From JABDOU01 sp041609995 (GTDB lineage Bacteria > Actinomycetota > Acidimicrobiia > Spongiisociales > SHLN01): a stretch of 14,056 nucleotides of DNA. Both the position numbers and the translations under genes were made by a program. The DNA is taken from contig JBFIPU010000075.1 in assembly GCA_041609995.1 (NCBI GenBank), positions 1 to 14,056 of the forward strand, given 5' to 3'. Below, piece after piece: positions 6,139 to 14,056 of this stretch (position 1 is its first letter; each line of letters starts with the position of its first letter). The notes beneath the pieces are model-generated. The model searched no databases, was not told where the DNA came from, and saw nothing but the letters and a program-made list of their open reading frames with translations.

Positions 6139-6153
6139 GCCAAACACGCCCGG

Positions 6154-6159
6154 AGTGTA
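6154..6159 (-). promoter_or_regulatory. Putative -10 box for purF-purM
   Basis: TACACT on the minus strand would place a transcript start near 6147, giving a leader of roughly 18 bases that contains the GGAG site. The box is part of a small inverted repeat (ACAC at 6158-6155, GTGT at 6147-6144, minus strand), which could be an operator, although four-base arms are weak evidence. No clear -35 was found. Confidence 0.35.
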
Positions 6160-6307
6160 GGAGGGCAAGGATGGCGGTCCTCATTGCGAATAGCCACGGT
6201 TTTCGCGTTCTACGCGGCATACTCTCGGACGGTGGATCGCAGGTGGGGACCCGGCGAGGCCGTCGGGATCTCACTAACATCGCCGCGGCTCAACGGCCAG
6301 GCACTCG

Positions 6308-6314
6308 AAGGAGG
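6308..6314 (+). promoter_or_regulatory. Shine-Dalgarno deciding the start of the SdrD_B protein
   Basis: AAGGAGG, followed by CGC and the GTG at 6318. The three-base spacing is short, but the motif is the strongest in the 188-bp gap, and the GTG directly opens a signal peptide. The frame upstream to 6117 would overlap the purF start and adds an Arg-rich, non-secretory extension. Confidence 0.5.
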
Positions 6315-6317
6315 CGC

Positions 6318-9300
6318 GTGGATATCTCCGACCGGCGCGACGTCCGGTCCGTAGCCGCGCTCGCATCGGTGTGGACACTTCTCGCCGCGACGCTGGTCTT
6401 CCTCCCTGCAACCGCCGCCCAGGGAGCAGATGTCGGCTGCGGAATTGCCGACATCGCAGGCACGGTGTATCGGGACTACGACGCCGACGGCACAGCCGAC
6501 GCCGGCGAACCCGGCGAACCGGGACTGACCATCACCGCCTACGACGTCGCCGGGGCCCCGGTCGCAGCCGCGACCACCGACGCGAGCGGGGCCTGGTCGC
6601 TGACCGTGGGAGACGGGGCCATGGTGCGGGTCGAGGTGACCGGGCTCGCATCGTTTCTGGAGCCCGGGCCCCGAGGCCCCGACTCACTGACGACGGTCTT
6701 CACCGCCACCCAGGGGTCGGCGGGCTCGTGCGACCTCGACGTGGGGGTCGCCAACCCGGGCCAGTACTGCCAGGCCGACCCTGATCTGGTCACCTCGTGC
6801 TTCATCGAGGGACCGTCAACCGGCGTCACCGACGGGGCCGTGGTCCGCTTCCCGGACAGCAGCGGCTACCGCTATGCACCGGGAGACTCGCCCCTCGCCC
6901 CGGCGTTCTCGGGAGGGCCCGGACTTCCACCCGCCACGGAACCGGCTCACGACGCTCCTCTCCCCGCCTATCCGGCCACAGTGGCAGAGGTGGGCTCGAC
7001 GTTCGGTGTCGCCCACGAGCGAACTTCGGGCGACGTGTTTCTCGCCTCGTTCCTCAAACGCCATGCCGGATTCGGGCCGACCGATTCGTCTGGCACCATC
7101 TATCGGGTCGACGGCGCCACCGGGGCGGTGTCGGTGTTCACCGAGGTGGCGGCGACTGGCGCCAACCCCCACCCGAACGCCACCACCAACTTCTTCTTCG
7201 ACAACAATTCCTTCGACCTCATCGGAGCCGCCGGGCTCGGCGACCTCGACATCGCAGACGACGATCAGACCCTGTACACGGTGAACCTGGCCACCCGCGA
7301 ACTCGTGGCGATCCCGATCGACACACCATTGGCCCAGACCACCTATCCGATCCCGACCGGGGCATGTGCGGTCGGAGGGGACGCCCGTCCGTTCGGCCTC
7401 GGGGTCCACGACGGCGTCGTATACATCGGCGTCACGTGTTCGGGAGAGACCAACCAGCTCCAGACCGACATGTCCATTCATGTGCTGGCTTTCGATGGGG
7501 TCGCCGTCAACCCGGTCCCGGTTGTCGATGCGCCGATCGATCCCGTCAACTACCCACATCCCGGCTTCGGGGCGTGGAACCCCTGGTTTGGCTGGGCCAA
7601 CAAACCTCCGACCATCGACCCCGATCCGGGAATCGACACGACCGTCGTGCCGCAGCCGTGGCTCACCGACATCGACTTCGACGGGAACGACATGATTCTG
7701 GCGATTCGCGACCGCACCGCCGATCAATTCGGAAGCGAGCTGGGAGGAGTCGACCCGACCGAGACCAATTTCACCGACATCTATCGGGGCCAGGGGTTCG
7801 GAGACATCTTGCGGGCCTGCGGCAGCCCGGCCTCGGGATGGACGCTGGAATCGGGCGCCGCCTGTGGAGCCACCGTCACGGCCGGGGTCGGCAACTCCGG
7901 GCCGGGTGGTGGCGAGTATTACTTCGAGGACCACTACCTCGACGCCGAAGACATCGCAGTGGGAGCAGTCGCCCAGATCCCCGGACGACCCGGCGTAGCC
8001 ACCGTGGCGTGGGATCCGATCTTCATCACCAACTTCTACAACGACGGCGGCATCATCTGGTTGGACAACGCAACCGGGGCTCGTACCCAGGCGTATCGCA
8101 TCTTCGATACCGACGGTGATTTCAGTCCTACCTTCGCCAAGTCCAATGGCCTGGGTGATCTGCACGCGGTGTGCGCGGCAGCTCCCATCGAGATCGGCAA
8201 CTACGTCTGGCTCGATGATGATGGCGACGGGCTACAGGATCCGGGGGAATCGCCCCTCGCTGGCGTGACCGTCGATCTCTTCGATGCCGTGAGTGGAGCG
8301 CTCGTGGCCTCGACGGCCACCGACGCCTCCGGCCACTACTACTTCGGATCCGGTGACGGGGTCAGGCCCGAGACCACGTATGAGTTGCGCCTGTCGGGCG
8401 CGCCGCTGAGCGGATTGGCGCTCACCACTCAAGACTCACCGGCCGGGACCGACCTCAACGACTCCGATGGCGCCATCCTGCCTGGCGGCGGACCTGGCCT
8501 CGTGATCACAACCGGCTTGTCTGGTGCCAACGACCACACTTTCGATTTTGGCTTCACACCGTTCTACGACCTGGCTCTGCGCCTGACAGTGGATCCCACG
8601 TATACCGGTCCGGCTGTCCCCGGCAGCGACGTTCCCTTCGTTATCGAAGTGTTCAATCAGGGAGGGGCCCTGGCGGGCGGTATCGAGATCAGCAATTACG
8701 TCCAGCCCGGCTTCACGTTCGACCCGGCCAAGAACCCCGCTTGGACGGCCGGGCCTACCCCCACGGTCACGCTGGCCGCGCCCGTCGCTCCGGCAGCCTC
8801 GGTCACGTCCACCATCGTTCTCACGGTCGATCCCGGCTTCACCGGGAGCCTGCTGACGAACCAGGCCGAGATCTCCAATGACGACGGTGACGACGTCGAC
8901 TCCATCGCCGACTCGGTGCAGGGCAACGACCCGACCATCGATGACGAGATCGACGACCCCGGGGTGGCAGATGAAGACGACCACGACATCGCCTCGGTGG
9001 CGGTGGGTGCGGTCGCCTCGATCGGTGACCGGGTGTGGTTCGACACCGACCAGGACGGCATCCAGGATGCCGGTGAACCGGGTGTCTCGGGGATCACGGT
9101 GGCGCTCACCCTCGCCGACCTCACGCCGGTCGCCACGACCGCCACCGATGCCAACGGTGCCTACGCATTCGACAACCTGGCCCCGGGCGACTACCGGCTG
9201 ACCTTCACGATTCCGGTCGGCTTCACCGTCTCGCCCCTGGACGCCGGGACCGACGACAGCGCCGATTCCGACGTCGACCCCGCCACCAACATGACGATCG

Positions 9301-10157
9301 CCACCAGCCTCGATCCGGGTGAAAACGATCTGAGCTGGGACCTCGGCATTTTCGCGAGCAGCCTGTCCTCCATCGGCGACCGGGTCTGGTTCGACACCGA
9401 CCAGGACGGCATCCAGGATCCGGGGGAGCCGGGCGTGCCCGGCATCACCGTGACGCTGGAGGACGGCGCCGGAACCACCGTGGCAACGACGGTCACCGAC
9501 GGCGCCGGCGGATACTCCTTCACCGACCTGACACCGGGTGTCTACCAACTCACGTTCACCGTCCCGGCCGCCTACTCGATCTCACCCCGCGACGCCGGCA
9601 TCGACGACTCGGTTGACTCCGACGCCGACGTCAACACCGCGATGAGCGCGGCCACCACCCTCGAACCCGGCGAGAACGACACCCGCTGGGACCTGGGCAT
9701 CTACACCCTCGACACCAGCAACGGGTCGATCTCCGGTGGCATGGCCTTCAACGACACCAACAGCAACGGCCTACAGGATCCGGGGGAGCCGCCCCTTTCG
9801 GGAGTCGTGGTCAACCTGATCGACATCACGACCGGAGCCGGCGTTGCTACCACGACTACCGACGCCGACGGTCGCTATGCGTTCAGCTCGGTTCCGCCGG
9901 GAACGTACCGAATCGTCCCGGTCGCCCCCGCCGGAGGAACCATCATCGCACCCGCCGGCGGCCAGAGCGGTCCCATCACCGTGGTGCCCGCACTGGCATC
10001 GCCCGGGGTGGACATCGCCATCGCCGGTGACATTCTCCCGGCGACCGGCTACAACTCCGATGTGGTGTTCACGGCTTCGATGCTGTTACTCATCTTCGGA
10101 AGCTCGCTCGTCATCCTCGCCTCCCGCTTCCAAGTTCGCCGAAACGAGCAGCGTTAG
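6318..10157 (+). CDS. Large secreted LPXTG-anchored surface protein with SdrD_B-like domains
   Basis: 1279 residues, function unknown. Order: signal peptide (about 1-37: a charged start, hydrophobic core VWTLLAATLVFLPA, then a small-residue AQGA site); SdrD_B-like domain (about 41-150); a beta-propeller-like region (about 223-620) with motifs such as STFGVAHE, FLKRHAGFG and SGTIYRVDGATG; a second SdrD_B domain (about 625-747); a DUF11-like domain (about 749-896); three more SdrD_B domains (about 899-1013, 1016-1131 and 1134-1238). LPATG at 1240-1244 is followed by a membrane helix and the tail SRFQVRRNEQR, a full sortase signal. SdrD_B domains carry Asp-rich loops (DYDADG, DDDGDG, DTDQDG twice, DTNSNG) that in this family bind Ca2+. 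It is probably a Ca2+-stiffened wall protein for adhesion or recognition. No sortase gene lies in the window. GGT follows after 38 bp. Confidence 0.85.
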   Translation: MDISDRRDVRSVAALASVWTLLAATLVFLPATAAQGADVGCGIADIAGTVYRDYDADGTADAGEPGEPGLTITAYDVAGAPVAAATTDASGAWSLTVGDGAMVRVEVTGLASFLEPGPRGPDSLTTVFTATQGSAGSCDLDVGVANPGQYCQADPDLVTSCFIEGPSTGVTDGAVVRFPDSSGYRYAPGDSPLAPAFSGGPGLPPATEPAHDAPLPAYPATVAEVGSTFGVAHERTSGDVFLASFLKRHAGFGPTDSSGTIYRVDGATGAVSVFTEVAATGANPHPNATTNFFFDNNSFDLIGAAGLGDLDIADDDQTLYTVNLATRELVAIPIDTPLAQTTYPIPTGACAVGGDARPFGLGVHDGVVYIGVTCSGETNQLQTDMSIHVLAFDGVAVNPVPVVDAPIDPVNYPHPGFGAWNPWFGWANKPPTIDPDPGIDTTVVPQPWLTDIDFDGNDMILAIRDRTADQFGSELGGVDPTETNFTDIYRGQGFGDILRACGSPASGWTLESGAACGATVTAGVGNSGPGGGEYYFEDHYLDAEDIAVGAVAQIPGRPGVATVAWDPIFITNFYNDGGIIWLDNATGARTQAYRIFDTDGDFSPTFAKSNGLGDLHAVCAAAPIEIGNYVWLDDDGDGLQDPGESPLAGVTVDLFDAVSGALVASTATDASGHYYFGSGDGVRPETTYELRLSGAPLSGLALTTQDSPAGTDLNDSDGAILPGGGPGLVITTGLSGANDHTFDFGFTPFYDLALRLTVDPTYTGPAVPGSDVPFVIEVFNQGGALAGGIEISNYVQPGFTFDPAKNPAWTAGPTPTVTLAAPVAPAASVTSTIVLTVDPGFTGSLLTNQAEISNDDGDDVDSIADSVQGNDPTIDDEIDDPGVADEDDHDIASVAVGAVASIGDRVWFDTDQDGIQDAGEPGVSGITVALTLADLTPVATTATDANGAYAFDNLAPGDYRLTFTIPVGFTVSPLDAGTDDSADSDVDPATNMTIATSLDPGENDLSWDLGIFASSLSSIGDRVWFDTDQDGIQDPGEPGVPGITVTLEDGAGTTVATTVTDGAGGYSFTDLTPGVYQLTFTVPAAYSISPRDAGIDDSVDSDADVNTAMSAATTLEPGENDTRWDLGIYTLDTSNGSISGGMAFNDTNSNGLQDPGEPPLSGVVVNLIDITTGAGVATTTTDADGRYAFSSVPPGTYRIVPVAPAGGTIIAPAGGQSGPITVVPALASPGVDIAIAGDILPATGYNSDVVFTASMLLLIFGSSLVILASRFQVRRNEQR
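9021..9085 (+). repeat. Intragenic direct repeat, copy 1
   Basis: 65 bases matching 9372-9436 at 58 positions, with an identical 33-base core at 9036-9068. It encodes the start of an SdrD_B domain (IGDRVWFDTDQDGIQD). The rest of the two domains is much less alike at DNA level. Confidence 0.85.
9372..9436 (+). repeat. Intragenic direct repeat, copy 2
   Basis: Partner of 9021-9085, offset 351 bp (117 codons), one SdrD_B domain apart. Its end (CAGGATCCGGGGGAGCC) recurs at 9774-9790 and, nearly, at 8236-8252, in the Ca2+-loop region of the other domains. Confidence 0.85.
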
Positions 10158-10171
10158 TCCGTTATAGGCTG

Positions 10172-10195
10172 ATGTCATCGACGATCGGCGGGTAG
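10172..10195 (+). promoter_or_regulatory. Possible seven-codon leader ORF abutting the GGT start
   Basis: ATG at 10172 reads MSSTIGG and stops at TAG 10193-10195, and the next codon in the same frame is the GTG start of the following gene (TAGGTG). A TATAGG box at 10163-10168 would start transcription near 10175, inside this mini-ORF. The leader ORF is therefore used only if transcription comes from upstream (readthrough from the SdrD_B gene). Termination and re-initiation at adjacent codons is possible but unproven. Confidence 0.25.
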
Positions 10196-11740
10196 GTGGC
10201 ATTCTCAGCAGATAGCTCGGCCGGCCTGGTCGCATCCGTTGACGACCTGGCCTCCCGGGCCGGCGCGACGATCTTGCGCGATGGCGGCACTGCCGTCGAC
10301 GCGGCAGTGGCGGCCAGCGCCGTACTCACCGTCACAGCCCAGCACATGTGTGGGATAGGGGGAGACCTGTGGACCCTCGTGTATGAGCCGGGTCGGACAC
10401 CGGTGTGCCTCAATGCCTCAGGGAGGGCCGGATCCGGTGCGGACTCGGCTCAGCTCCGATCTGAAGGCCACAGCCACATGCCTCCCTTCCACGACGTGCG
10501 GGCTGTCACTGTGCCTGGCTGCGTCGACGGCTGGCTGGCCCTGCTGGAACGCTACGGAAGGCTGTCAGTGGCCGAGGTGCTGGCTCCGGCGGTCGAGCTG
10601 GCCAGGAGTGGCTTCGCGCCCTCGCCGCTTCTCTTGGAGGACGCTCCGTTGATCGCCCGGGTGCCGGGGGCCGAGCCGTTCCGAAACATGGGTCCTCTGG
10701 TGCGCCGGGAAGGGATCGCCCGATCCCTCGAGCGGATCGCGGCCGGCGGTCGCGAGGCGTGGTACGAGGGCGAGTTCGGTCGGGGGTTGATTCGCGTCGG
10801 GGCCGGCCTCTTCTCCGAAAGCGACCTGGCAACAGTCCAGGCGGACTGGGTGGAACCCATCTCCCTCGAGGCGTGGGACCACATGTTGTGGACGGCACCG
10901 CCGAACTCGCAGGGCTACCTGACGTTGGCGAGCGCCTGGATTGCCTCCGGGCTGGAGCTGCCGACCTCCGCCGACGAGGCCGACTGGGTTCACCTCCTGG
11001 TCGAATCGGCCCGCCTGGCAGGTTTTGATCGGGACGCCGTCCTGCACGATGGGGCGGACGGCGCCGGGCTGCTCTCTGCAGACCGCCTCGGACCGCGCCG
11101 GGACCAGATCCGCCCCGACCGGGCCGTCGCACTCGACGACACCTACGCCGGTGGCGGCACGATCTACCTCGCCGCTCTGGACGCCGAAGGCATGGGTGTC
11201 TCGCTCATCAATTCCAATGCCAACGGGTTCGGTGCCCGCATGACGGTGCCTGAGATCGGGGTGTTCTTGCACAACCGGGGCATTGGCTTCTCTCTCGAAG
11301 ATGGCCACCCCGCCGAATACCTGCCAGGGCGCCGGCCCCGCCACACACTGTCTCCGGCACTCGTCACCTCACCGGGCGGAGCGCTCCGGATGATCCTGGG
11401 AACCATGGGTGGAGACAGCCAGCCGCAGATCCTCCTTCAGTTGCTGGCCCGGGTTCTCCATGGCGGTCAGCCGCCGGCCGATGCCATCAACGCGCCACGG
11501 TGGGTGCTGGCGCCGAGCGACACGATGGGTTTCGACACCTGGGAAAACCCCGCCTCCTTGGCTGTGGCGTTCGAGGAGGCGGCGCCCGACGCCTGGGATG
11601 AGATCCAGGACAGCGGCCACCGGACGCGACGGCACCACGACGAACACTACGGCCATGCCCACATGATCGAGATATCGAACGCTACCGCCCGGGGCGCCGC
11701 CGACCCCCGCTCGGTGATCGGCTCGGTGGCGGTGCACTGA
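10196..11740 (+). CDS. Gamma-glutamyltransferase-family Ntn hydrolase, YwrD-like, without signal peptide
   Basis: A 514-residue proenzyme-type protein. Family members cleave themselves and use the new N-terminal Thr to attack gamma-glutamyl amides such as glutathione; some relatives are acylases. Visible features are AAVAASAVLTVTAQHMCGIGG (about 37-56), the PPNSQG segment (236-241), the presumed cleavage site GGG/T with Thr322 as nucleophile in TIYLAALDAEG, SNANGFGARM (340-349), PGRRPRHTLSP (377-387) and LGTMGGDSQPQ (401-411). The last motifs resemble the YwrD-type branch more than secreted E. coli-type GGT, and there is no signal peptide, so a cytosolic role is expected. The E. coli TTH motif is TIY here, so the substrate may differ. 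The GTG at 10196 is fixed by an in-frame TAG immediately upstream. It lies 38 bp after the surface protein and 56 bp before the cyclase. Confidence 0.85.
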   Translation: MAFSADSSAGLVASVDDLASRAGATILRDGGTAVDAAVAASAVLTVTAQHMCGIGGDLWTLVYEPGRTPVCLNASGRAGSGADSAQLRSEGHSHMPPFHDVRAVTVPGCVDGWLALLERYGRLSVAEVLAPAVELARSGFAPSPLLLEDAPLIARVPGAEPFRNMGPLVRREGIARSLERIAAGGREAWYEGEFGRGLIRVGAGLFSESDLATVQADWVEPISLEAWDHMLWTAPPNSQGYLTLASAWIASGLELPTSADEADWVHLLVESARLAGFDRDAVLHDGADGAGLLSADRLGPRRDQIRPDRAVALDDTYAGGGTIYLAALDAEGMGVSLINSNANGFGARMTVPEIGVFLHNRGIGFSLEDGHPAEYLPGRRPRHTLSPALVTSPGGALRMILGTMGGDSQPQILLQLLARVLHGGQPPADAINAPRWVLAPSDTMGFDTWENPASLAVAFEEAAPDAWDEIQDSGHRTRRHHDEHYGHAHMIEISNATARGAADPRSVIGSVAVH

Positions 11741-11780
11741 GCGCGTTTCCGGCAGGCGGTCCGGCCCCCCGTTGGGCGTG

Positions 11781-11786
11781 TAGATT
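11781..11786 (+). promoter_or_regulatory. Putative -10 box of the TPR-cyclase gene
   Basis: TAGATT lies 10 bases before the ATG at 11797, predicting a leader of only a few bases. The ATG has no Shine-Dalgarno, so near-leaderless translation fits. The same hexamer serves the phosphatase gene. Confidence 0.45.
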
Positions 11787-11796
11787 CGAAATCACC

Positions 11797-13737
11797 ATGC
11801 CCCAGGCAACGCGAGGCCTGGTCGACCAGGCCCTGGACGCCGCCCGTGACAACGACTGGCCGCGCGCACTCGAGCTATTCAACGACGCCGCCGCCCACCA
11901 ATCGCTGGATCCCGATGCTTTTGTGGAAATGGGACGAGCTGCGTTCTGGCTGGGCGACGCAGAGGCCTGCATCGAGGCCCGGGAGCGGGCCTACGCCGGA
12001 TACATCAATGAAGGGCGCGAGCCCGAGGCCGCCCGTGTTGCCCTTGACATCGCGGAGGGTCACTTCCACCTGACTGAGATGGCCCAGGGAATGGGATGGG
12101 TACACACCGCCGAGCGATTGCTGGAGCGGTATGACGAGCAGGTAGAACATGGCTACCTGCAAAGGATGTTGGCCGTCCTGGCCTTCGAAGACGACGGAGA
12201 TCTGGAGCGCGCTCAAGAGCTGGCGGACGGGGCCTATGAGATCGCAGCACGCCAGGGAAGCCGGGACCTGCAGGCGTTGACACTCCACGACCAGGGTCGC
12301 ATCCGGGCCGCCCGGGGTGACATCGAAGGTGGCATGGCATTGATGGATGAGGCGATGGTCGCAGCGGTGAGCGGGGAACTGGGCTCGCTCTATACCGGCA
12401 AGATCTACTGCAACATGATCGACATCTGCGAGCAGCTCGCCGACTACCAGCGCGCGGGAGATTGGAGCGATGCTGCAAAACGCTGGTGCGAGCGGGCCGG
12501 ACACAATGGAGGCTTTCCCGGCGTGTGTCGGGTTCATCGGGCAGAGATCATGCGGCTCCGGGGCGAGTGGGATCTGGCGGAGGAAGAGGCGACCCGCGCC
12601 TCGCGGGAGCTCGGCAACTTCGTCGACTTTGCGGGGGAGGCGTTCTACGAAATCGGCGAGATCCGGTTCCACCTGGGTGACCTGGATGCCGCCCGGGACT
12701 CCTTTCAAAAGGCCCATGCCCTGGGCCGCGATCCGCAGCCGGGACTGGCGGACCTCGAGCTCGCTCTGGGCAAAAGCAGCGCCGCCGAGAAGCTCATCAA
12801 GCAAGCACTGAAGTTGACCGCGCCACCGCTGAAACGAGCAAGGATGCTTCCCACTCAGGTCGAGGCAAGCCTGGCCGTCGGCGATGAGGCGGGGGCACAG
12901 CTGGCCGTCGACGAACTGGTGACGATCGCCCGGGACTACGAGACGCCGGCGCTGCAGGCGTACGCGGCCCGATCACAAGGCCTGGTGGCGCTCTACCGCG
13001 ACGACTTCGACACTGCCGTCACCCATCTCCGCCAGGCCATCGAGCTATGGCGGCGCAACGGATTCCCATATCTGGCCGCCAGGTCGCGTATCTCGCTGGC
13101 CCGTGCCTATCGCGGCCTCGGCTCGGCCGAGGCGGCCGATTTGGAGATCTCGGCGGCTCGCGCTGCGTTCGAGGATCTCGGAGCAGTCGAAGACGCCCGC
13201 CAGGCGGCCATCATGCAACGGGCCGACGAGAGTGGCGAGCGAACCACGGCGGGCATGATGTTCACCGACATCGTCGATTCGACAGCGCTCATCAACGTGA
13301 TCGGCGATGCCGCCTGGGAGCAGCTGCTCCGCTGGCACCATCGAACGCTCCGGGCTTTGATCGGGGCCAATGGGGGCCAGGAGATCGAGAACACCGGAGA
13401 CGGGCTGTTTGCGGCGTTCGACGACACCAACTCGGCAGTGACCTGCGCAATCGACATCCAACGCCGCCTCCACGAGCAGCGGGTCGAACAGGGTTTCGCC
13501 CCCGAGATACGTATCGGACTGCACGCCGGAGAGGCGACGGCAGTGGGCAGCAGCCTGGCGGGCGAGAACGTGCACAAGACCGCCAGGATCTGTAGCAACG
13601 CCGGCCCCGGACTGATTCTGGCCACCAGCGAGTTTCTGCACACCCTCAATCCAATGGTCGAATCCATCAACGAACGGGACATCTCGCTCAAAGGGTTTTC
13701 CGAGTTGGTTTCGGTGGCCGAAGTGACCTGGACCTGA
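11797..13737 (+). CDS. TPR protein fused to a class III adenylate/guanylate cyclase domain
   Basis: 646 residues. Residues 1 to about 480 are helical TPR-like repeats (for example ALDAARDNDWPRALELFNDA at 13-32, and GLVALYRDDFDTAVTHLRQA before the cyclase), which usually bind partner proteins. Residues about 485-646 form one class III cyclase domain, which must dimerise to work. The two metal Asp are present: Asp491 in FTDIVDST and Asp535 in TGDGLFAAF. The purine-selecting Lys is Glu531 (EIENTGDG), and the paired Asp position is Ser586 (SSLAGENVH). The transition-state Asn is His593, as in the common DVHRAARI-type cyclases, and Arg597 is kept. The Glu/Ser pair is closer to guanylate than to adenylate cyclases, so the product is open. 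No membrane or receiver domain. 56 bp after GGT; start ATG without Shine-Dalgarno. Confidence 0.88.
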   Translation: MPQATRGLVDQALDAARDNDWPRALELFNDAAAHQSLDPDAFVEMGRAAFWLGDAEACIEARERAYAGYINEGREPEAARVALDIAEGHFHLTEMAQGMGWVHTAERLLERYDEQVEHGYLQRMLAVLAFEDDGDLERAQELADGAYEIAARQGSRDLQALTLHDQGRIRAARGDIEGGMALMDEAMVAAVSGELGSLYTGKIYCNMIDICEQLADYQRAGDWSDAAKRWCERAGHNGGFPGVCRVHRAEIMRLRGEWDLAEEEATRASRELGNFVDFAGEAFYEIGEIRFHLGDLDAARDSFQKAHALGRDPQPGLADLELALGKSSAAEKLIKQALKLTAPPLKRARMLPTQVEASLAVGDEAGAQLAVDELVTIARDYETPALQAYAARSQGLVALYRDDFDTAVTHLRQAIELWRRNGFPYLAARSRISLARAYRGLGSAEAADLEISAARAAFEDLGAVEDARQAAIMQRADESGERTTAGMMFTDIVDSTALINVIGDAAWEQLLRWHHRTLRALIGANGGQEIENTGDGLFAAFDDTNSAVTCAIDIQRRLHEQRVEQGFAPEIRIGLHAGEATAVGSSLAGENVHKTARICSNAGPGLILATSEFLHTLNPMVESINERDISLKGFSELVSVAEVTWT

Positions 13738-13965
13738 ACGAGCGGTCCCCTCGTCGGGCCGAGGTCTGAGTGGTAACTGATGGGTTTGGATAGCCGGGAT
13801 GCGCCGAACGCGGGAATTTCAGTCGATGAACTGGCAGACGCGGTGGCTCGTCCGCGAGAAGTATCACGATCTGGGTGGATTGCGGGCTCGATCGTAATCC
13901 CGGGAGGAAGGGCGAACATGCGCGCGAACCAGACCCCCCTGCCGAGAACAACGGTTACCGCTCTC

Positions 13966-14056
13966 CTACCCCACCGTAAAGGTGGTGCTGTGCATGGGTG
14001 AGATGTTGTTGCTCGTGTCCCACGACCAGGCGGCAATCTGGTAGCTGCCGTCAGCC
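13966..14056 (-). CDS. Partial gene, C-terminal end of an Ig-like/PKD-like secreted protein
   Basis: A minus-strand frame enters from the right edge and stops with TAG at 13968-13966. The 29 visible residues include ADGSYQIAAWSWDTSNN and end HSTTFTVG. The pattern DGxYxIxAxxxDxxxNxSPxxxxxFTV is that of the last strands of bacterial Ig-like or PKD-like beta-sandwich domains in secreted proteins. The bulk of the gene lies outside the window, so its function cannot be named. It converges on the TPR-cyclase; the 228 bp between them (13738-13965) hold no gene I can support. Confidence 0.6.
   Translation of the reverse strand, partial: ADGSYQIAAWSWDTSNNISPMHSTTFTVG

Noticed and set aside
6117..6317. 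N-terminal extension of the surface protein from the upstream ATG
   Set aside because: It overlaps the purF start, is Arg-rich and would bury the signal peptide; the GTG at 6318 has AAGGAGG upstream.
4708..6354. 548-codon plus-strand frame opposite purF
   Set aside because: His/Arg/Gly-rich antisense shadow of a clearly conserved purF.
6816..8165. Long minus-strand frame opposite the surface protein
   Set aside because: Shadow of a high-GC coding region; low-complexity translation without motifs.
8436..9548. 370-codon minus-strand frame opposite the SdrD_B domains
   Set aside because: Mirror of the repetitive Asp/Thr-rich coding strand; no independent start signal or family features.
13738..13764. 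Small hairpins after the cyclase stop (CCTCG/CGAGG)
   Set aside because: Five-base stems in GC-rich DNA with no T-tract; too weak to call a terminator.
13780..14001. Plus-strand 73-codon frame after the cyclase
   Set aside because: No family resemblance, and it overlaps the minus-strand partial gene that has a convincing Ig-like pattern.

Overview
The window is high-GC DNA that reads like an actinobacterial chromosome, perhaps Acidimicrobiia-like. Three things suggest this. The lipoprotein N-acyltransferase homologue and the TPR-cyclase look actinobacterial. GTG starts are common. Several genes carry a TANNNT -10-like box only 6 to 10 bases ahead of the start codon, as expected for leaderless or nearly leaderless mRNAs. 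The taxonomic call is an inference from protein character, not from a marker gene.

Left part (1-2192): an inositol-monophosphatase-family gene lies on the minus strand (66-860). Its 5' end and promoter exist twice, as an 80-bp imperfect direct repeat (798-877 and 2097-2176). The second copy sits directly beside the divergent gene lnt. The 1.2 kb between the copies looks like accessory or decaying DNA. It holds a C-terminal remnant of a Gfo/Idh/MocA-type oxidoreductase, a 67-residue protein built of three 16-residue repeats whose Shine-Dalgarno is locked in a perfect 9-bp hairpin, and a hybrid reading frame that starts with the phosphatase N-terminus and then diverges.

Middle (2193-6129): an apolipoprotein N-acyltransferase homologue on the plus strand has Ser in place of the catalytic Cys. 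It converges on the minus-strand purine genes purF and purM, which overlap by four bases (GTGA) and supply steps 1 and 5 of IMP synthesis. Between lnt and purM are three 14-bp tandem repeats that put a TAG stop in every forward frame.

Right part (6318-13737), three co-oriented plus-strand genes: a 1279-residue secreted wall-anchored protein (signal peptide, SdrD_B domains, propeller-like region, DUF11-like domain, LPATG sorting signal); a gamma-glutamyltransferase-family Ntn hydrolase without signal peptide; and a TPR protein fused to a class III nucleotide cyclase with unusual substrate-selecting residues. Spacings are 38 and 56 bp, but nothing in the sequence ties the three functions together. 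At the right edge the last 29 codons of a minus-strand gene with an Ig-like or PKD-like C-terminus enter the window.

No tRNA, rRNA, CRISPR array, transposase or integrase was seen. The most unusual stretch is 798-2176; the most unusual single residues are Ser362 of the Lnt homologue and Glu531/Ser586 of the cyclase.
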